This document shows positions 41,753 through 49,620 of a stretch of DNA of 64,000 nt, one piece after another (position 1 is the stretch's first letter; every line of letters starts with the position of its first letter). The position numbers and the translations under genes were made by a program. Below the pieces are notes generated by a model that made no database searches, was not told where the DNA came from, and saw nothing but the letters and a program-made list of their open reading frames with translations. This stretch comes from Microbacterium aoyamense (GTDB lineage Bacteria; Actinomycetota; Actinomycetes; Actinomycetales; Microbacteriaceae). The stretch spans positions 62,001 through 126,000 of the forward strand of contig NZ_JAKNUT010000008.1 in NCBI RefSeq assembly GCF_023155855.1, written 5' to 3'.

Positions 41753-42223
41753 ATGAGCCAGCCCTGGCAGCCGCAGACGCCTCACGAGCGCGCCGTGATG
41801 GACGTGCTCGTCGCCATCCGCGCCTTCAGTGACGCCATGGATCGCATGTACGGCGGCATGAAGGGCGACATGGAGATGAACGCCACCGACCTCGCCGCGC
41901 TGCGGATGCTCATCATGCGCGAACAGCGCGGCGACACCGTCAGCCCTCATCAGGTTGCGAAGCATCTGCGCATCTCGACGGCATCCACCACCAAGCTCAT
42001 CGACCGCCTCGCCCTCGCGGGGCATGTCGAGCGCAGGCCCCACCCTCGGGACCGTCGCGCGCGCATCGTCGTGCTCACGCAGACGTCGCGGAGCGAGTTC
42101 TATCGGCACTTCGGTGAACGACTGCAGCTCATGCGCGGCATCGCGACGCGGTACGACGACCGTGAGCTCGCTGTCATCGCGCGATTCCTGTCCGAAGTGG
42201 GCGACGTCCTCGACCCGAAATAA
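41753..42223 (+). CDS. MarR-family transcriptional regulator, likely regulator of the crt operon
   Basis: The protein has 156 residues with a winged helix: VSPHQVAKHLRISTASTTKLIDRLALAGHVERRPHPRDRRARIVVLT. The wing DRRARIVVLT is typical of MarR. It is divergent from idi-crt, as is C. glutamicum CrtR, a MarR repressor that responds to geranylgeranyl diphosphate; a similar role is inferred from position. ATG at 41753 preceded by GGGAGGGAGGGAG. The rest of the gap 42224-42357 has no gene; it contains the palindrome CCGTGCGCACGG. Confidence 0.85.
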   Translation: MSQPWQPQTPHERAVMDVLVAIRAFSDAMDRMYGGMKGDMEMNATDLAALRMLIMREQRGDTVSPHQVAKHLRISTASTTKLIDRLALAGHVERRPHPRDRRARIVVLTQTSRSEFYRHFGERLQLMRGIATRYDDRELAVIARFLSEVGDVLDPK

Positions 42224-42357
42224 CGTGCGCAGCCGGGGCCCGCCTGAAGTGCGTAGTCCGCGTGTGAGCGCGAGGTTCAATGCGATTCAGAGTGCATCCC
42301 CGTGCGCACGGAGAACCATTCTCAACGGACGCTCGCACGGCGGCATGAGGCGAAACG

Positions 42358-42391
42358 GAAGAAGGCGCCCCGTGAACGGGACGCCTTCTTC
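42358..42391. terminator. Hairpin terminator serving tRNA-fMet and the MarR gene
   Basis: GAAGAAGGCG (42358-42367) pairs with CGCCTTCTTC (42382-42391), with further inner pairing of CCCGT and ACGGG. On the plus strand it is followed by TCTTTG, and on the minus strand by TTCCGTTTC. Confidence 0.8.
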
Positions 42392-42397
42392 TCTTTG

Positions 42398-42471
42398 TTG
42401 CGGGGACAGGATTTGAACCTGCGACCTCTGGGTTATGAGCCCAGCGAGCTACCGAGCTGCTCCACCCCGCG
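42398..42471 (-). tRNA. Initiator tRNA-fMet (anticodon CAT)
   Basis: Minus strand. The 5' acceptor strand CGCGGGG pairs with 3' CCCCGC, leaving the C1-A72 mismatch diagnostic of initiators. The anticodon stem-loop CTGGG-CTCATAA-CCCAG has the three G-C pairs required for P-site entry. The T arm contains GGTTCAAATCC. The CCA end is not encoded (CAA follows). It has its own -10 box 12 nt upstream. Confidence 0.95.
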
Positions 42472-42483
42472 GCACAAGTAGAT

Positions 42484-42489
42484 AGCCTA
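42484..42489 (-). promoter_or_regulatory. -10 box of tRNA-fMet
   Basis: TAGGCT on the minus strand, 12 nt before the tRNA 5' end, leaving a leader of about 5-6 nt. Confidence 0.6.
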
Positions 42490-42565
42490 GCACGGCTTCT
42501 CGGGGGGTGGATGCCACGGGCCGCCGTCGCTTGCCCGGTCCGCCGTCCGCGCGACAGGATGAAGC

Positions 42566-43081
42566 ATGACCTCCCCCCGCGATGCGGATCCCCTGGACGA
42601 CATCCCCGACGGTCGCGACGAGACCGCCGCCGAACGCGCGGATCGCAACTGGGTGGAAGTCCTGCAGGAGTTGCGCGTGCTGCAGACGGGCACCCAGATC
42701 CTGACGGGCTTCCTGCTCGCGCTCGCGTTCCAGCCGACGTTCAGCGATCTGAGCGACGGGCAGCGCACGCTGTACCTCATCCTCGTCGTCCTGGCCGCCC
42801 TGAGCGCCATCGTCGCGCTCGCACCCGTCGCACTGCACCGTGTGCTGTTCCAGCGCCGCGCGAAGCCCCGCGTGGTCGAGTACGGACACGCGGCACTCAT
42901 CACGTCGCTGCTCACGGTCGCGGTGCTGCTCATCGGTGTCGTGGCCTTCGTCTTCGACGTCGTCGTGGACGGGGCGGCGTCCTGGGCGGCCGTCGTCGCG
43001 CTCAGCGTCGTCCTCGTCCTGCTGTGGATCATCGCCCCCGCCATCATCCGCGCGCGTCACTCCCGGAAGGAGCGCTCGTGA
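42566..43081 (+). CDS. DUF6328 family membrane protein
   Basis: The protein has 171 residues with four membrane helices after a hydrophilic N-terminus. LQELRVLQTGTQILTGFLLALAFQPTF and LYLILVVLAALSAIVALAPVALHRVLF are the conserved DUF6328 core. The function is unknown. Its stop overlaps the next gene's GTG (GTGA), so it is coupled to the amidase gene. Confidence 0.85.
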   Translation: MTSPRDADPLDDIPDGRDETAAERADRNWVEVLQELRVLQTGTQILTGFLLALAFQPTFSDLSDGQRTLYLILVVLAALSAIVALAPVALHRVLFQRRAKPRVVEYGHAALITSLLTVAVLLIGVVAFVFDVVVDGAASWAAVVALSVVLVLLWIIAPAIIRARHSRKERS

Positions 43082-43884
43082 CGAGCCCGACCACCGCCAT
43101 CGCCGTCGGCCAGTTCGCCCCGACGGCCGACACCGCGGCGAATCTCGCGATCATCTCGGAGCTCGTGGCCGAGGCATCCCGCCGTGGGGCGAAGCTCATC
43201 GTCCTGCCCGAGTACGCGAGCTGGTTCATCGACCCCTTCGACGAGTCGCTCGCGGCGCACGCGCAGGATGTGGACGGCCCGTTCGTCCAGCGCCTCGTCG
43301 CCCTTGCCGGCGAGCACGCGATCCACGTCGTCGCGGGTCTTCTCGAGCGCGGAGATGCGGGTCGCGTGCGCAATGCCGTCGTCGCGGTCGACGGCACCGG
43401 ACTCCTCGCGACCTATCGCAAGCTGCACCTCTACGACGCCTTCGGACAGCGCGAGTCCGACTGGGTCGAGCCCGGCGAGATCGCCGCCCCCGAGACCTTC
43501 GTGCTCGACGGCCTGACGTTCGGGCTCATGACCTGCTACGACTTGCGGTTCCCCGAGTCGGGGCGTGTGCTGGCGGATGCCGGAGCCGACGTCGTCCTCG
43601 TACCCGCCGAGTGGGTGCGGGGGCCGCTCAAGGAGCACCACTGGCGTACGCTCCTGCAGGCTCGCGCGATCGAGAACACGCTGTTCGTCGCAGCCGCGGA
43701 TCATCCGCCGCCCCTCGGCGTCGGGCTGTCGATGGTCGTCGACCCCCAGGGCGTCGAGCTCGTGGGGATCGGCACCGGCACCGGGGTGGCCGTCGCGCAC
43801 CTCGACCGCGACGCCGTCGCGCGGGTGCGCCGCGTGAACCCCGCACTGCGGCTGCGCCGGTTCGCCGTCGTGCCGAAGTCCTAG
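43078..43884 (+). CDS. Carbon-nitrogen hydrolase (nitrilase superfamily amidase)
   Basis: The protein has 268 residues with the complete Glu-Lys-Cys triad: LIVLPEYASWF (Glu), YRKLHLYDAFG (Lys) and FGLMTCYDLRFPE (Cys). The motif pattern is that of the NIT2/omega-amidase-like branch, which could deamidate alpha-ketoglutaramate-type or deaminated glutathione-type substrates; the true substrate is unknown. It is convergent with the aminotransferase gene, 15 nt apart. Confidence 0.88.
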   Translation: MTSPTTAIAVGQFAPTADTAANLAIISELVAEASRRGAKLIVLPEYASWFIDPFDESLAAHAQDVDGPFVQRLVALAGEHAIHVVAGLLERGDAGRVRNAVVAVDGTGLLATYRKLHLYDAFGQRESDWVEPGEIAAPETFVLDGLTFGLMTCYDLRFPESGRVLADAGADVVLVPAEWVRGPLKEHHWRTLLQARAIENTLFVAAADHPPPLGVGLSMVVDPQGVELVGIGTGTGVAVAHLDRDAVARVRRVNPALRLRRFAVVPKS

Positions 43885-43899
43885 GCGGAAGCCGGCGGC

Positions 43900-45102
43900 T
43901 CAGGAGCGCAGCACCGACAGGCGGGATGCCGCCTCCTCCAGCACCTCGATGCGCTTGCAGGCGGCGAAGCGCACGAGCGTCCCGTATTCGTGCCGGTGCG
44001 TCGGAGAGGCGAAGGCCGTGAGCGGGATCGCGACGACTCCGGCGCGCTCGGGCAGCTCGCGGCAGAAGACCGCGGCATCCCTCGCCCCGACGCTCGACGC
44101 GTCGGCGACGGTGAAATACGAGCCCGCCGGAACCGAGACGTCGAAGCCCGCCGCCTGAAGGCCCGCGCCGAGGATGTCGCGCTTGCGGGCCATGTCCTCG
44201 GCGATCCTCGCGAAGAAGGCGTCCGGCAGCCGCAGCCCGGTCGCGATCGCGGGCTGGAACGGAGCACCGTTCACGTAGGTCAGGAACTGCTTGACCGCCA
44301 GGACGGCGTCGACGAGCGGAGCGGGACCCGAGATCCATCCGATCTTCCAGCCGGTCGTGGAGAACGTCTTGCCGCCCGAAGAGATCGTCAGAGTGCGCTC
44401 CCAGGCGCCCGGCAAGGTCGCGATCGGCACGTGCGGGCCGTTGAAGACGAGGTGCTCGTAGACCTCGTCGGTGAGGATGACGGCGTCGTGCTCGTGCGCG
44501 AGACGGACGACCGCCTCGCGGACCTCGGCGCCGAACACCGCGCCGGTGGGGTTGTGCGGATCGTTCACGAGGATGACGCGGGTGCGGTCGGTCACCGCGG
44601 CCGCGAGCTCGTCGAGATCGGGCTGGAAGTGCGGCCACCGCAGCGGCACCGTCACGATCCGGGCGCCCGAGAGCGCGACGACAGCCGCGTACGAGTCGTA
44701 GTGCGGTTCGAAGACGACGACCTCGTCATCCGGCCCGTCCACCAGCGCGAGCAGCGCGGCGGCGAGAGCCTCGGTCGCGCCCGCGGTCACGACGACGTCG
44801 CGGTGCGGGTCGAGCGCGATGCCGTAGAACCGCTCCTGATGATTCGCGATCGCGTGGAGGAGGTCCGGGATGCCGCGGCCCGGCGGGTACTGGTTGACGC
44901 CGTTGGCGATCGCGGCGCGCGCGACCTCGAGCACGTCGGCCGGCCCGTCCTCGTCAGGGAACCCCTGGCCCAGATTGATCGCGCCCGTGCGGCTCGCGAG
45001 GGCGGACATCTCGGCGAAGATGGTCGGACGGATGACGCCGTCGTGGCCGATCAGGCCGGCGCCCGCCGCCGCGCGACGCCAGGCACCGGGGATCTCTCGC
45101 AT
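43900..45102 (-). CDS. Class I/II PLP-dependent aminotransferase (DapC or kynurenine-aminotransferase-like)
   Basis: The protein has 400 residues, fold type I. INLGQGFPDEDGP near the start, VTAGATEALAAAL, NDPHNPTGAVFG (Asn contacting PLP), LTDEVYEHLVF (Asp and Tyr), the PLP lysine in SSGGKTFSTTGWKIGW, and a C-terminal VRFAACK with the carboxylate-binding Arg. The branch includes N-succinyldiaminopimelate aminotransferase DapC (Rv0858c) and cysteine-S-conjugate lyase-like enzymes; which one cannot be settled by reading. TACGGT lies 6 nt before the ATG. Confidence 0.85.
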   Translation of the reverse strand: MREIPGAWRRAAAGAGLIGHDGVIRPTIFAEMSALASRTGAINLGQGFPDEDGPADVLEVARAAIANGVNQYPPGRGIPDLLHAIANHQERFYGIALDPHRDVVVTAGATEALAAALLALVDGPDDEVVVFEPHYDSYAAVVALSGARIVTVPLRWPHFQPDLDELAAAVTDRTRVILVNDPHNPTGAVFGAEVREAVVRLAHEHDAVILTDEVYEHLVFNGPHVPIATLPGAWERTLTISSGGKTFSTTGWKIGWISGPAPLVDAVLAVKQFLTYVNGAPFQPAIATGLRLPDAFFARIAEDMARKRDILGAGLQAAGFDVSVPAGSYFTVADASSVGARDAAVFCRELPERAGVVAIPLTAFASPTHRHEYGTLVRFAACKRIEVLEEAASRLSVLRS

Positions 45103-45108
45103 CCTGAA

Positions 45109-45114
45109 ACCGTA
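45109..45114 (-). promoter_or_regulatory. Leaderless-type -10 box of the aminotransferase gene
   Basis: TACGGT on the minus strand, exactly 6 nt before the ATG at 45102. Confidence 0.65.
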
Positions 45115-45168
45115 CTCGCCCTCTGCAGATCATTCGCGTCGTGCTCTTGTGCTTTGCATAGGTGGGAC

Positions 45169-45203
45169 GCATCCGCGGCATAAGAAACGCACAGCATCCG
45201 CGG
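45169..45203 (+). promoter_or_regulatory. Direct repeats upstream of htrA
   Basis: GCATCCGCGG occurs at 45169-45178 and 45194-45203, 25 bp apart, in the 134-bp divergent gap before the HtrA gene. They could be sites for a response regulator or stress sigma-factor regulator. Confidence 0.35.
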
Positions 45204-45236
45204 GCACAGTGGAGGAAGCTTGAAGAAGGAGCAACC

Positions 45237-46865
45237 ATGAGCGACAACCAGGGCGAGCGTCCGCAGGACGAGACCCCCGCAGACCAGACTGCGGCAGAAG
45301 GCGACCCCACGACCGACGCATCCGCTCCCGCGGCTGCCGCGACGGCCGCACCGCAGGCACCGGAGGCGACGACGCCCCCGGCTGCGGCTCCCCAGACCCC
45401 CGCGACGCCCCCCGTCGCTCCTCCCGCCGGCTGGACGATCCCCGCGCGTCCCGCCGCACCCGCCGGGGCTGCGCTGGCGTACGCCCGTCCCCAGGGCTAC
45501 GCCGGCCAGCCCGCCGGGCCGCAGGCCTATGCGGGTCAGGCGCCGTACGGTCAGGCGCCCTACGGTGCATCGTTCGGTCAGGCAGCCGCCCGCCCGGGTG
45601 AGACCCAGCCGACGCTGCCGCTGACGGGCGCCGTGCAGACCGCCCCGGCACCCAAGAAGCAGAAGACCGGCACGAAGGTCGCGGGTCTCATCGTCGCGGC
45701 CGCCCTCGTGAGCGGCGCCGCCGGTCTCGGCGGAGTGTGGATCGGGTCGAACCTGTTCTCCAACGACGGCATCACCCCCGCCGCCGGTCCGAGCACGGTC
45801 ACGGTCAACGACACCGAGTCGGTCAATCAGACGACGGCGATCGCGGCGAAGGTCGTCCCGAGCGTCGTCACGATCGAGGCATCGAGCCAGAGCGGCTCGG
45901 GCACCGGTTCGGGCGTCGTCCTCACGAGCGACGGCTACGTCGTGACGAACACGCACGTCGTGACCCTCGACGGCGCTTCGAGCGACGCGACGATCCGCGT
46001 CACGACGTCGGACGGCCGCGTCTTCGACGCAGAGATCGTCGGCACCGACCCCACGTACGACCTCGCGGTCATCAAGCTGGTGGATGCCGAGGGCCTCACG
46101 CCCATCGAGTTCGCCGACTCCTCGAAGCTCAACGTCGGCGACCAGACGATCGCCGTCGGCGCACCGCTGGGCCTGTCGAACACCGTCACGACGGGCATCG
46201 TGAGCGCGCTCAACCGCTCGATCGAGATCCAGTCCTCGGCCGCCCCCGATTCGAGTGCCGAGCCTGAGGACGGCGACGACAGCGAGCAGCAGAACCCCGA
46301 GGACCAGTCGCCGTTCTTCTTCGACTTCGGTCAGGGCGAGCAGCAGCAGGGCCAGGCCACCGAGACGATCAAGATCGCGGTCATCCAGACCGATGCCGCG
46401 ATCAACCCCGGCAACTCCGGCGGCGCGCTCGTCGACTCGTCCGGCGAGCTCATCGGGATCAACGTCGCGATCGCCTCGGCGGGCGGATCGTCGGGTCAGT
46501 CCGGCAACATCGGCGTGGGCTTCTCGATCCCGTCCGACATCGTCCAGCGCATCACCGACGAGATCATCGCGGACGGCGCTGCGACGCACGGACTCCTGGG
46601 CGCGAACGTGCTGTCGGCGGCCTACGTCGAGGGAACGACCATCACCGGTGCCTACATCGACGAGGTCGTGGACGGCGGCGCAGCGGCGGAAGCCGGCCTG
46701 GCGAAGGGCGACATCGTCACGGCCTTCAACGGGGTGCCGGTCACCGACTCGGTCGACCTCACGGCGCAGGTCCGTGCGGCGGCCGCCGGCTCCGACGCGA
46801 CGGTCACCTTCGTCCGCGACGGCAAGACCCAGACGGTCGACGTCACTCTCGGCGAACTCCAGTAA
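45237..46865 (+). CDS. Membrane-anchored HtrA/DegP-type serine protease with PDZ domain
   Basis: The protein has 542 residues. Residues 1-140 form a cytoplasmic Pro/Ala/Gln-rich region with tyrosine-containing repeats (AGQPAGPQAYAGQAPYGQAPYG), then one membrane helix (about 145-170), a trypsin-like domain with the triad His in VVTNTHVV, Asp in TYDLAVIKL and Ser in NPGNSGGALV, an acidic insert (DGDDSEQQNPEDQ...QGEQQQGQ) in the protease domain, and a C-terminal PDZ domain (about 445-540). It acts on the outer face of the membrane in protein quality control. Ribosome-binding site GAAGGAG 6 nt before the ATG. Confidence 0.93.
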   Translation: MSDNQGERPQDETPADQTAAEGDPTTDASAPAAAATAAPQAPEATTPPAAAPQTPATPPVAPPAGWTIPARPAAPAGAALAYARPQGYAGQPAGPQAYAGQAPYGQAPYGASFGQAAARPGETQPTLPLTGAVQTAPAPKKQKTGTKVAGLIVAAALVSGAAGLGGVWIGSNLFSNDGITPAAGPSTVTVNDTESVNQTTAIAAKVVPSVVTIEASSQSGSGTGSGVVLTSDGYVVTNTHVVTLDGASSDATIRVTTSDGRVFDAEIVGTDPTYDLAVIKLVDAEGLTPIEFADSSKLNVGDQTIAVGAPLGLSNTVTTGIVSALNRSIEIQSSAAPDSSAEPEDGDDSEQQNPEDQSPFFFDFGQGEQQQGQATETIKIAVIQTDAAINPGNSGGALVDSSGELIGINVAIASAGGSSGQSGNIGVGFSIPSDIVQRITDEIIADGAATHGLLGANVLSAAYVEGTTITGAYIDEVVDGGAAAEAGLAKGDIVTAFNGVPVTDSVDLTAQVRAAAAGSDATVTFVRDGKTQTVDVTLGELQ

Positions 46866-46875
46866 CACGGTTCGA

Positions 46876-46912
46876 GGACGCCACCCCGCGATAGGCTCGC
46901 GGGGTGGCGTCC
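46876..46912 (+). promoter_or_regulatory. Stem-loop whose loop is the -10 box of the next gene, also a likely htrA terminator
   Basis: A perfect 15-bp inverted repeat: GGACGCCACCCCGCG (46876-46890), loop ATAGGCT (46891-46897), complement 46898-46912. TAGGCT in the loop is 6 nt before the GTG at 46904, so the start codon and the next two codons lie in the right arm. Confidence 0.7.
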
Positions 46913-48175
46913 TTCTCATTCGGCGCGGGGAATGCGCGAAAGCTCGCAGCGATCCCGCTGTATGCCGCGGGGCGCATGCTGACCGCCATCGTTCCGCGCT
47001 CGCGCGACGAGTGGGTCTTCGGGTGCGGCGCCGGCATCGGCGACGGGGCCCTGGCGCTGTGGGATCTCGTCGCGACCGAAGGGCACGCGGCCGTCTGGCT
47101 CGTGGGCTCGGAGCGCGAGGCGAAGGATGCCGCAGCCCGCGGCATCCCGTGCCTCCCCAAGACGTCGCTCGCCGGGCTCTGGCGCACCGCGCGGGCGCGT
47201 GTCGTGGTGGTCACCCACGGGTTCGGCGACGTCAACCGCTATGCCGTTTCCGGCGCCTTCGTCGTGCAGCTGTGGCACGGCATCCCGCTCAAGCGCATCG
47301 GACTCGATTCCCCCGAGACGCTGCGCCTTCCCGGACCTCTGCGCCGACTGCCGGTCGCCGGTGCGGCGCGGCGCCTGCTCGCGACGATGTTCCGCGGCGC
47401 GATGCGCCGCATCCGCGTGCTCCCCGCGGCGTCCGACGTCGTCCGCGGCCGGCTCGAGTCGGCCTTCGCGCTGCCGGACGCCCGTGTACCGGTGACGGGT
47501 GAACCGCGCGTCGACGTTCTGTCGCAGGGCGACCCGCAGGTGCGGCGTGCGCGGGCGCGTGCCACGATCGTCGCCCTCACGGGGGATCTCGATCCCGAGT
47601 CCCGCCTCGTGCTGTACGCGCCGACGTGGCGCGACGGCGACGTCGATCCCGCGATCCCCGCACCCGACGAATGGGCCGCGATCCTCGACGTCCTCGAGCG
47701 CGAGAACGCGACGCTGCTGGTGCGCTCGCACCCGCTCGGTGCGGGTGACTACGAGCCGCCGACACCGGATCCGCGCGTGCGGAGTCTCGGCAGCGACCTC
47801 GTCAGCGACGTCACGCCTCTGCTGTCGGGGCTCGACGCCCTCGTGACCGACTATTCGTCCCTCGCGTTCGACGCGGCACTCGTGCCGTTGCCCGTCGTCT
47901 ACCTCGCCCCCGACGTCGAGGAGTACGCGCGCAGGCGCGGCTTCTACGGGCGGTACTTCGACGTCGCGGGGGAGCGGTGGTCGTCGACCTGGCAGGATGC
48001 CGCAGCCGACCTCGCCGCAGTCCTGGGCGATCCGCAGGAGCACGAGCGGCGGGTCGCGGCATCCCGTGCCCTCGACGACGCCGTGCACCGGCATCGCGAC
48101 GGCCGCAACACCGAGAGGGTGTACCGTGCGATTCTGGCGGGCCTCGCCCGCGACCCGAAGAAGGGACGTCGATGA
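46904..48175 (+). CDS. CDP-glycerol glycerophosphotransferase family protein (teichoic-acid-polymerase-like)
   Basis: The protein has 423 residues. TagF/TagB-type motifs: VVVVTHGFGDVN, VVQLWHGIPLKRIG (catalytic His), VLYAPTWRDG, LLVRSHPLG and LVTDYSSLAFD. Such enzymes move glycerol-phosphate or ribitol-phosphate from CDP-linked donors onto a wall polymer at the inner face of the membrane. The N-terminus carries one weak amphipathic or hydrophobic helix. GTG start with a leaderless-type TAGGCT box. The stop overlaps the next gene of the same family (ATGA). Confidence 0.85.
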   Translation: MASFSFGAGNARKLAAIPLYAAGRMLTAIVPRSRDEWVFGCGAGIGDGALALWDLVATEGHAAVWLVGSEREAKDAAARGIPCLPKTSLAGLWRTARARVVVVTHGFGDVNRYAVSGAFVVQLWHGIPLKRIGLDSPETLRLPGPLRRLPVAGAARRLLATMFRGAMRRIRVLPAASDVVRGRLESAFALPDARVPVTGEPRVDVLSQGDPQVRRARARATIVALTGDLDPESRLVLYAPTWRDGDVDPAIPAPDEWAAILDVLERENATLLVRSHPLGAGDYEPPTPDPRVRSLGSDLVSDVTPLLSGLDALVTDYSSLAFDAALVPLPVVYLAPDVEEYARRRGFYGRYFDVAGERWSSTWQDAAADLAAVLGDPQEHERRVAASRALDDAVHRHRDGRNTERVYRAILAGLARDPKKGRR

Positions 48176-49611
48176 CCGACGCACGGTTCCAGACCGAGTC
48201 AGGCGAGCCGGCGCTCGTGCTCTCGGGCACGGGTGCGCGCCCGTCCGCCGTGGCGCTGGTGGGTCCGCGTGCGCGGGTCGAGGCGTCGCTCACGGGTCGC
48301 GGCAAGACGTGGCGGGCTGTCCTTCCGCTACGGGCGGCACGCTGGGGCGGGCCGGAGCTTCCGCTGCCCTCGGGCACCTATCGCCTCGAGTCGTCCGGCA
48401 TCCACGACGCACCGGGATCGCTCCCGACCACGCTCCTCGGCACCCTGCGGGCGAGCCTCGAGGGCTGGACCGTCCGCATCGGACCCCCGATCGACCCCGC
48501 CTACGACTCGGGCGAGGGGCAGGATGCCCTCGAGCGGCGCTACCAGACCCGGCCGGGCGGACTCGAGAACGCGGTGTTCTTCGAGAGCTTCTACGGCCGC
48601 AACGCGAGCTGCAATCCGCTCGCGATCGATCGCGAGCTCGCGCGCCGCGCGCCGGGCGTGACGCGGTACTGGAGCGTGGTCGACCTCTCCGTCCGCGTCC
48701 CCGACGGCTCGATCCCGGTCGTCGACGGGAGCCCCGAGTGGTGGCGCGCGCGCGGCGCTTCGCGCCTGCTCGTCGTCAACGACTGGCTGCGGCGGCGGTT
48801 CGAGCGACGTTCGGGCCAGGTCGTGCTGCAGACGTGGCACGGCACGCCGCTCAAGCGCCTCGCGCTGCATCGGCCCGGCTTCGATCCGCGCCGTATGGCG
48901 GCGGTCGTGCGCGAATCGCGACGGTGGAACGTCCTGCTCGCGCAGAATCCGTATGCCGCACGGCTCCTCGGCAAGGCCTACGCGTTCCTCACACGGCCGA
49001 TCTGGGTCGAGGGGTACCCGCGCAACGACGTCCTGGTCACGGGCGACGGCAGCGCCACGCGCGAGGCCCTCGGCATCCGTCCCGACGAACGCGTCGTCCT
49101 CTACGCGCCGACGTGGCGCGACGATCGCGACGAGATCGTCGACTTCCTCGATCCCGCGGCCCTCGCATCGGCGATCGACGCCGTCGTGCTGGTGCGCGGT
49201 CATTCGCGGACGCTGCAGCCGGGGAAGGATGCCGCCGGTCCGCGCGTCATCGACGTCACGGCATTCCCCGACACGTCGCAGCTGCTCCTGGTCGCCGACG
49301 AGCTCGTGACGGACTACTCGTCGGTCATGTTCGACTTCTCGGTCACGGGCAAGCCCATGTACTTCCTCGTGCCCGACATGGAGCACTACCGCGGCGAGCT
49401 GCGCGGCTTCTACTTCGACCTCGCCGATCACGCGCCCGGGCCCGTCGTCCGTTCGCAGGACGAGCTGATCGCCGCGCTCGCGTCGCCCGACCCCGCGACC
49501 CACGCCGAGAAGTACGCCGTGTGGCGTGCGAAGTTCAATCCGCGTGACGATGGTCACGCGGCGCAGCGTGTGGTCGCCCGCATCCTCGACCAGGGCTTCG
49601 TCGCCCGCTGA
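48172..49611 (+). CDS. CDP-glycerol glycerophosphotransferase family protein with N-terminal extension
   Basis: The protein has 479 residues. The first 110 residues form a beta-rich region (ARVEASLTGRGKTWRAVLPLR) not seen in the neighbouring paralogue; the catalytic part has VVLQTWHGTPLKRLAL, EGYPRNDVLV, VVLYAPTWRDD, VLVRGHSR and LVTDYSSVMFDFSVTGKP. These are the best-preserved TagF motifs of the three paralogues. It is translationally coupled to the upstream paralogue (ATGA), so the two probably act sequentially on one polymer. Convergent with the GT2 gene at 9 nt. Confidence 0.87.
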   Translation: MTDARFQTESGEPALVLSGTGARPSAVALVGPRARVEASLTGRGKTWRAVLPLRAARWGGPELPLPSGTYRLESSGIHDAPGSLPTTLLGTLRASLEGWTVRIGPPIDPAYDSGEGQDALERRYQTRPGGLENAVFFESFYGRNASCNPLAIDRELARRAPGVTRYWSVVDLSVRVPDGSIPVVDGSPEWWRARGASRLLVVNDWLRRRFERRSGQVVLQTWHGTPLKRLALHRPGFDPRRMAAVVRESRRWNVLLAQNPYAARLLGKAYAFLTRPIWVEGYPRNDVLVTGDGSATREALGIRPDERVVLYAPTWRDDRDEIVDFLDPAALASAIDAVVLVRGHSRTLQPGKDAAGPRVIDVTAFPDTSQLLLVADELVTDYSSVMFDFSVTGKPMYFLVPDMEHYRGELRGFYFDLADHAPGPVVRSQDELIAALASPDPATHAEKYAVWRAKFNPRDDGHAAQRVVARILDQGFVAR

Positions 49612-49620
49612 CGCCGCTCG

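Noticed and set aside
42299..42310. Palindrome CCGTGCGCACGG downstream of the MarR gene as an operator
   Set aside because: Short, GC-only and in a 3' region with no promoter; a clear terminator follows, so I give it no role.
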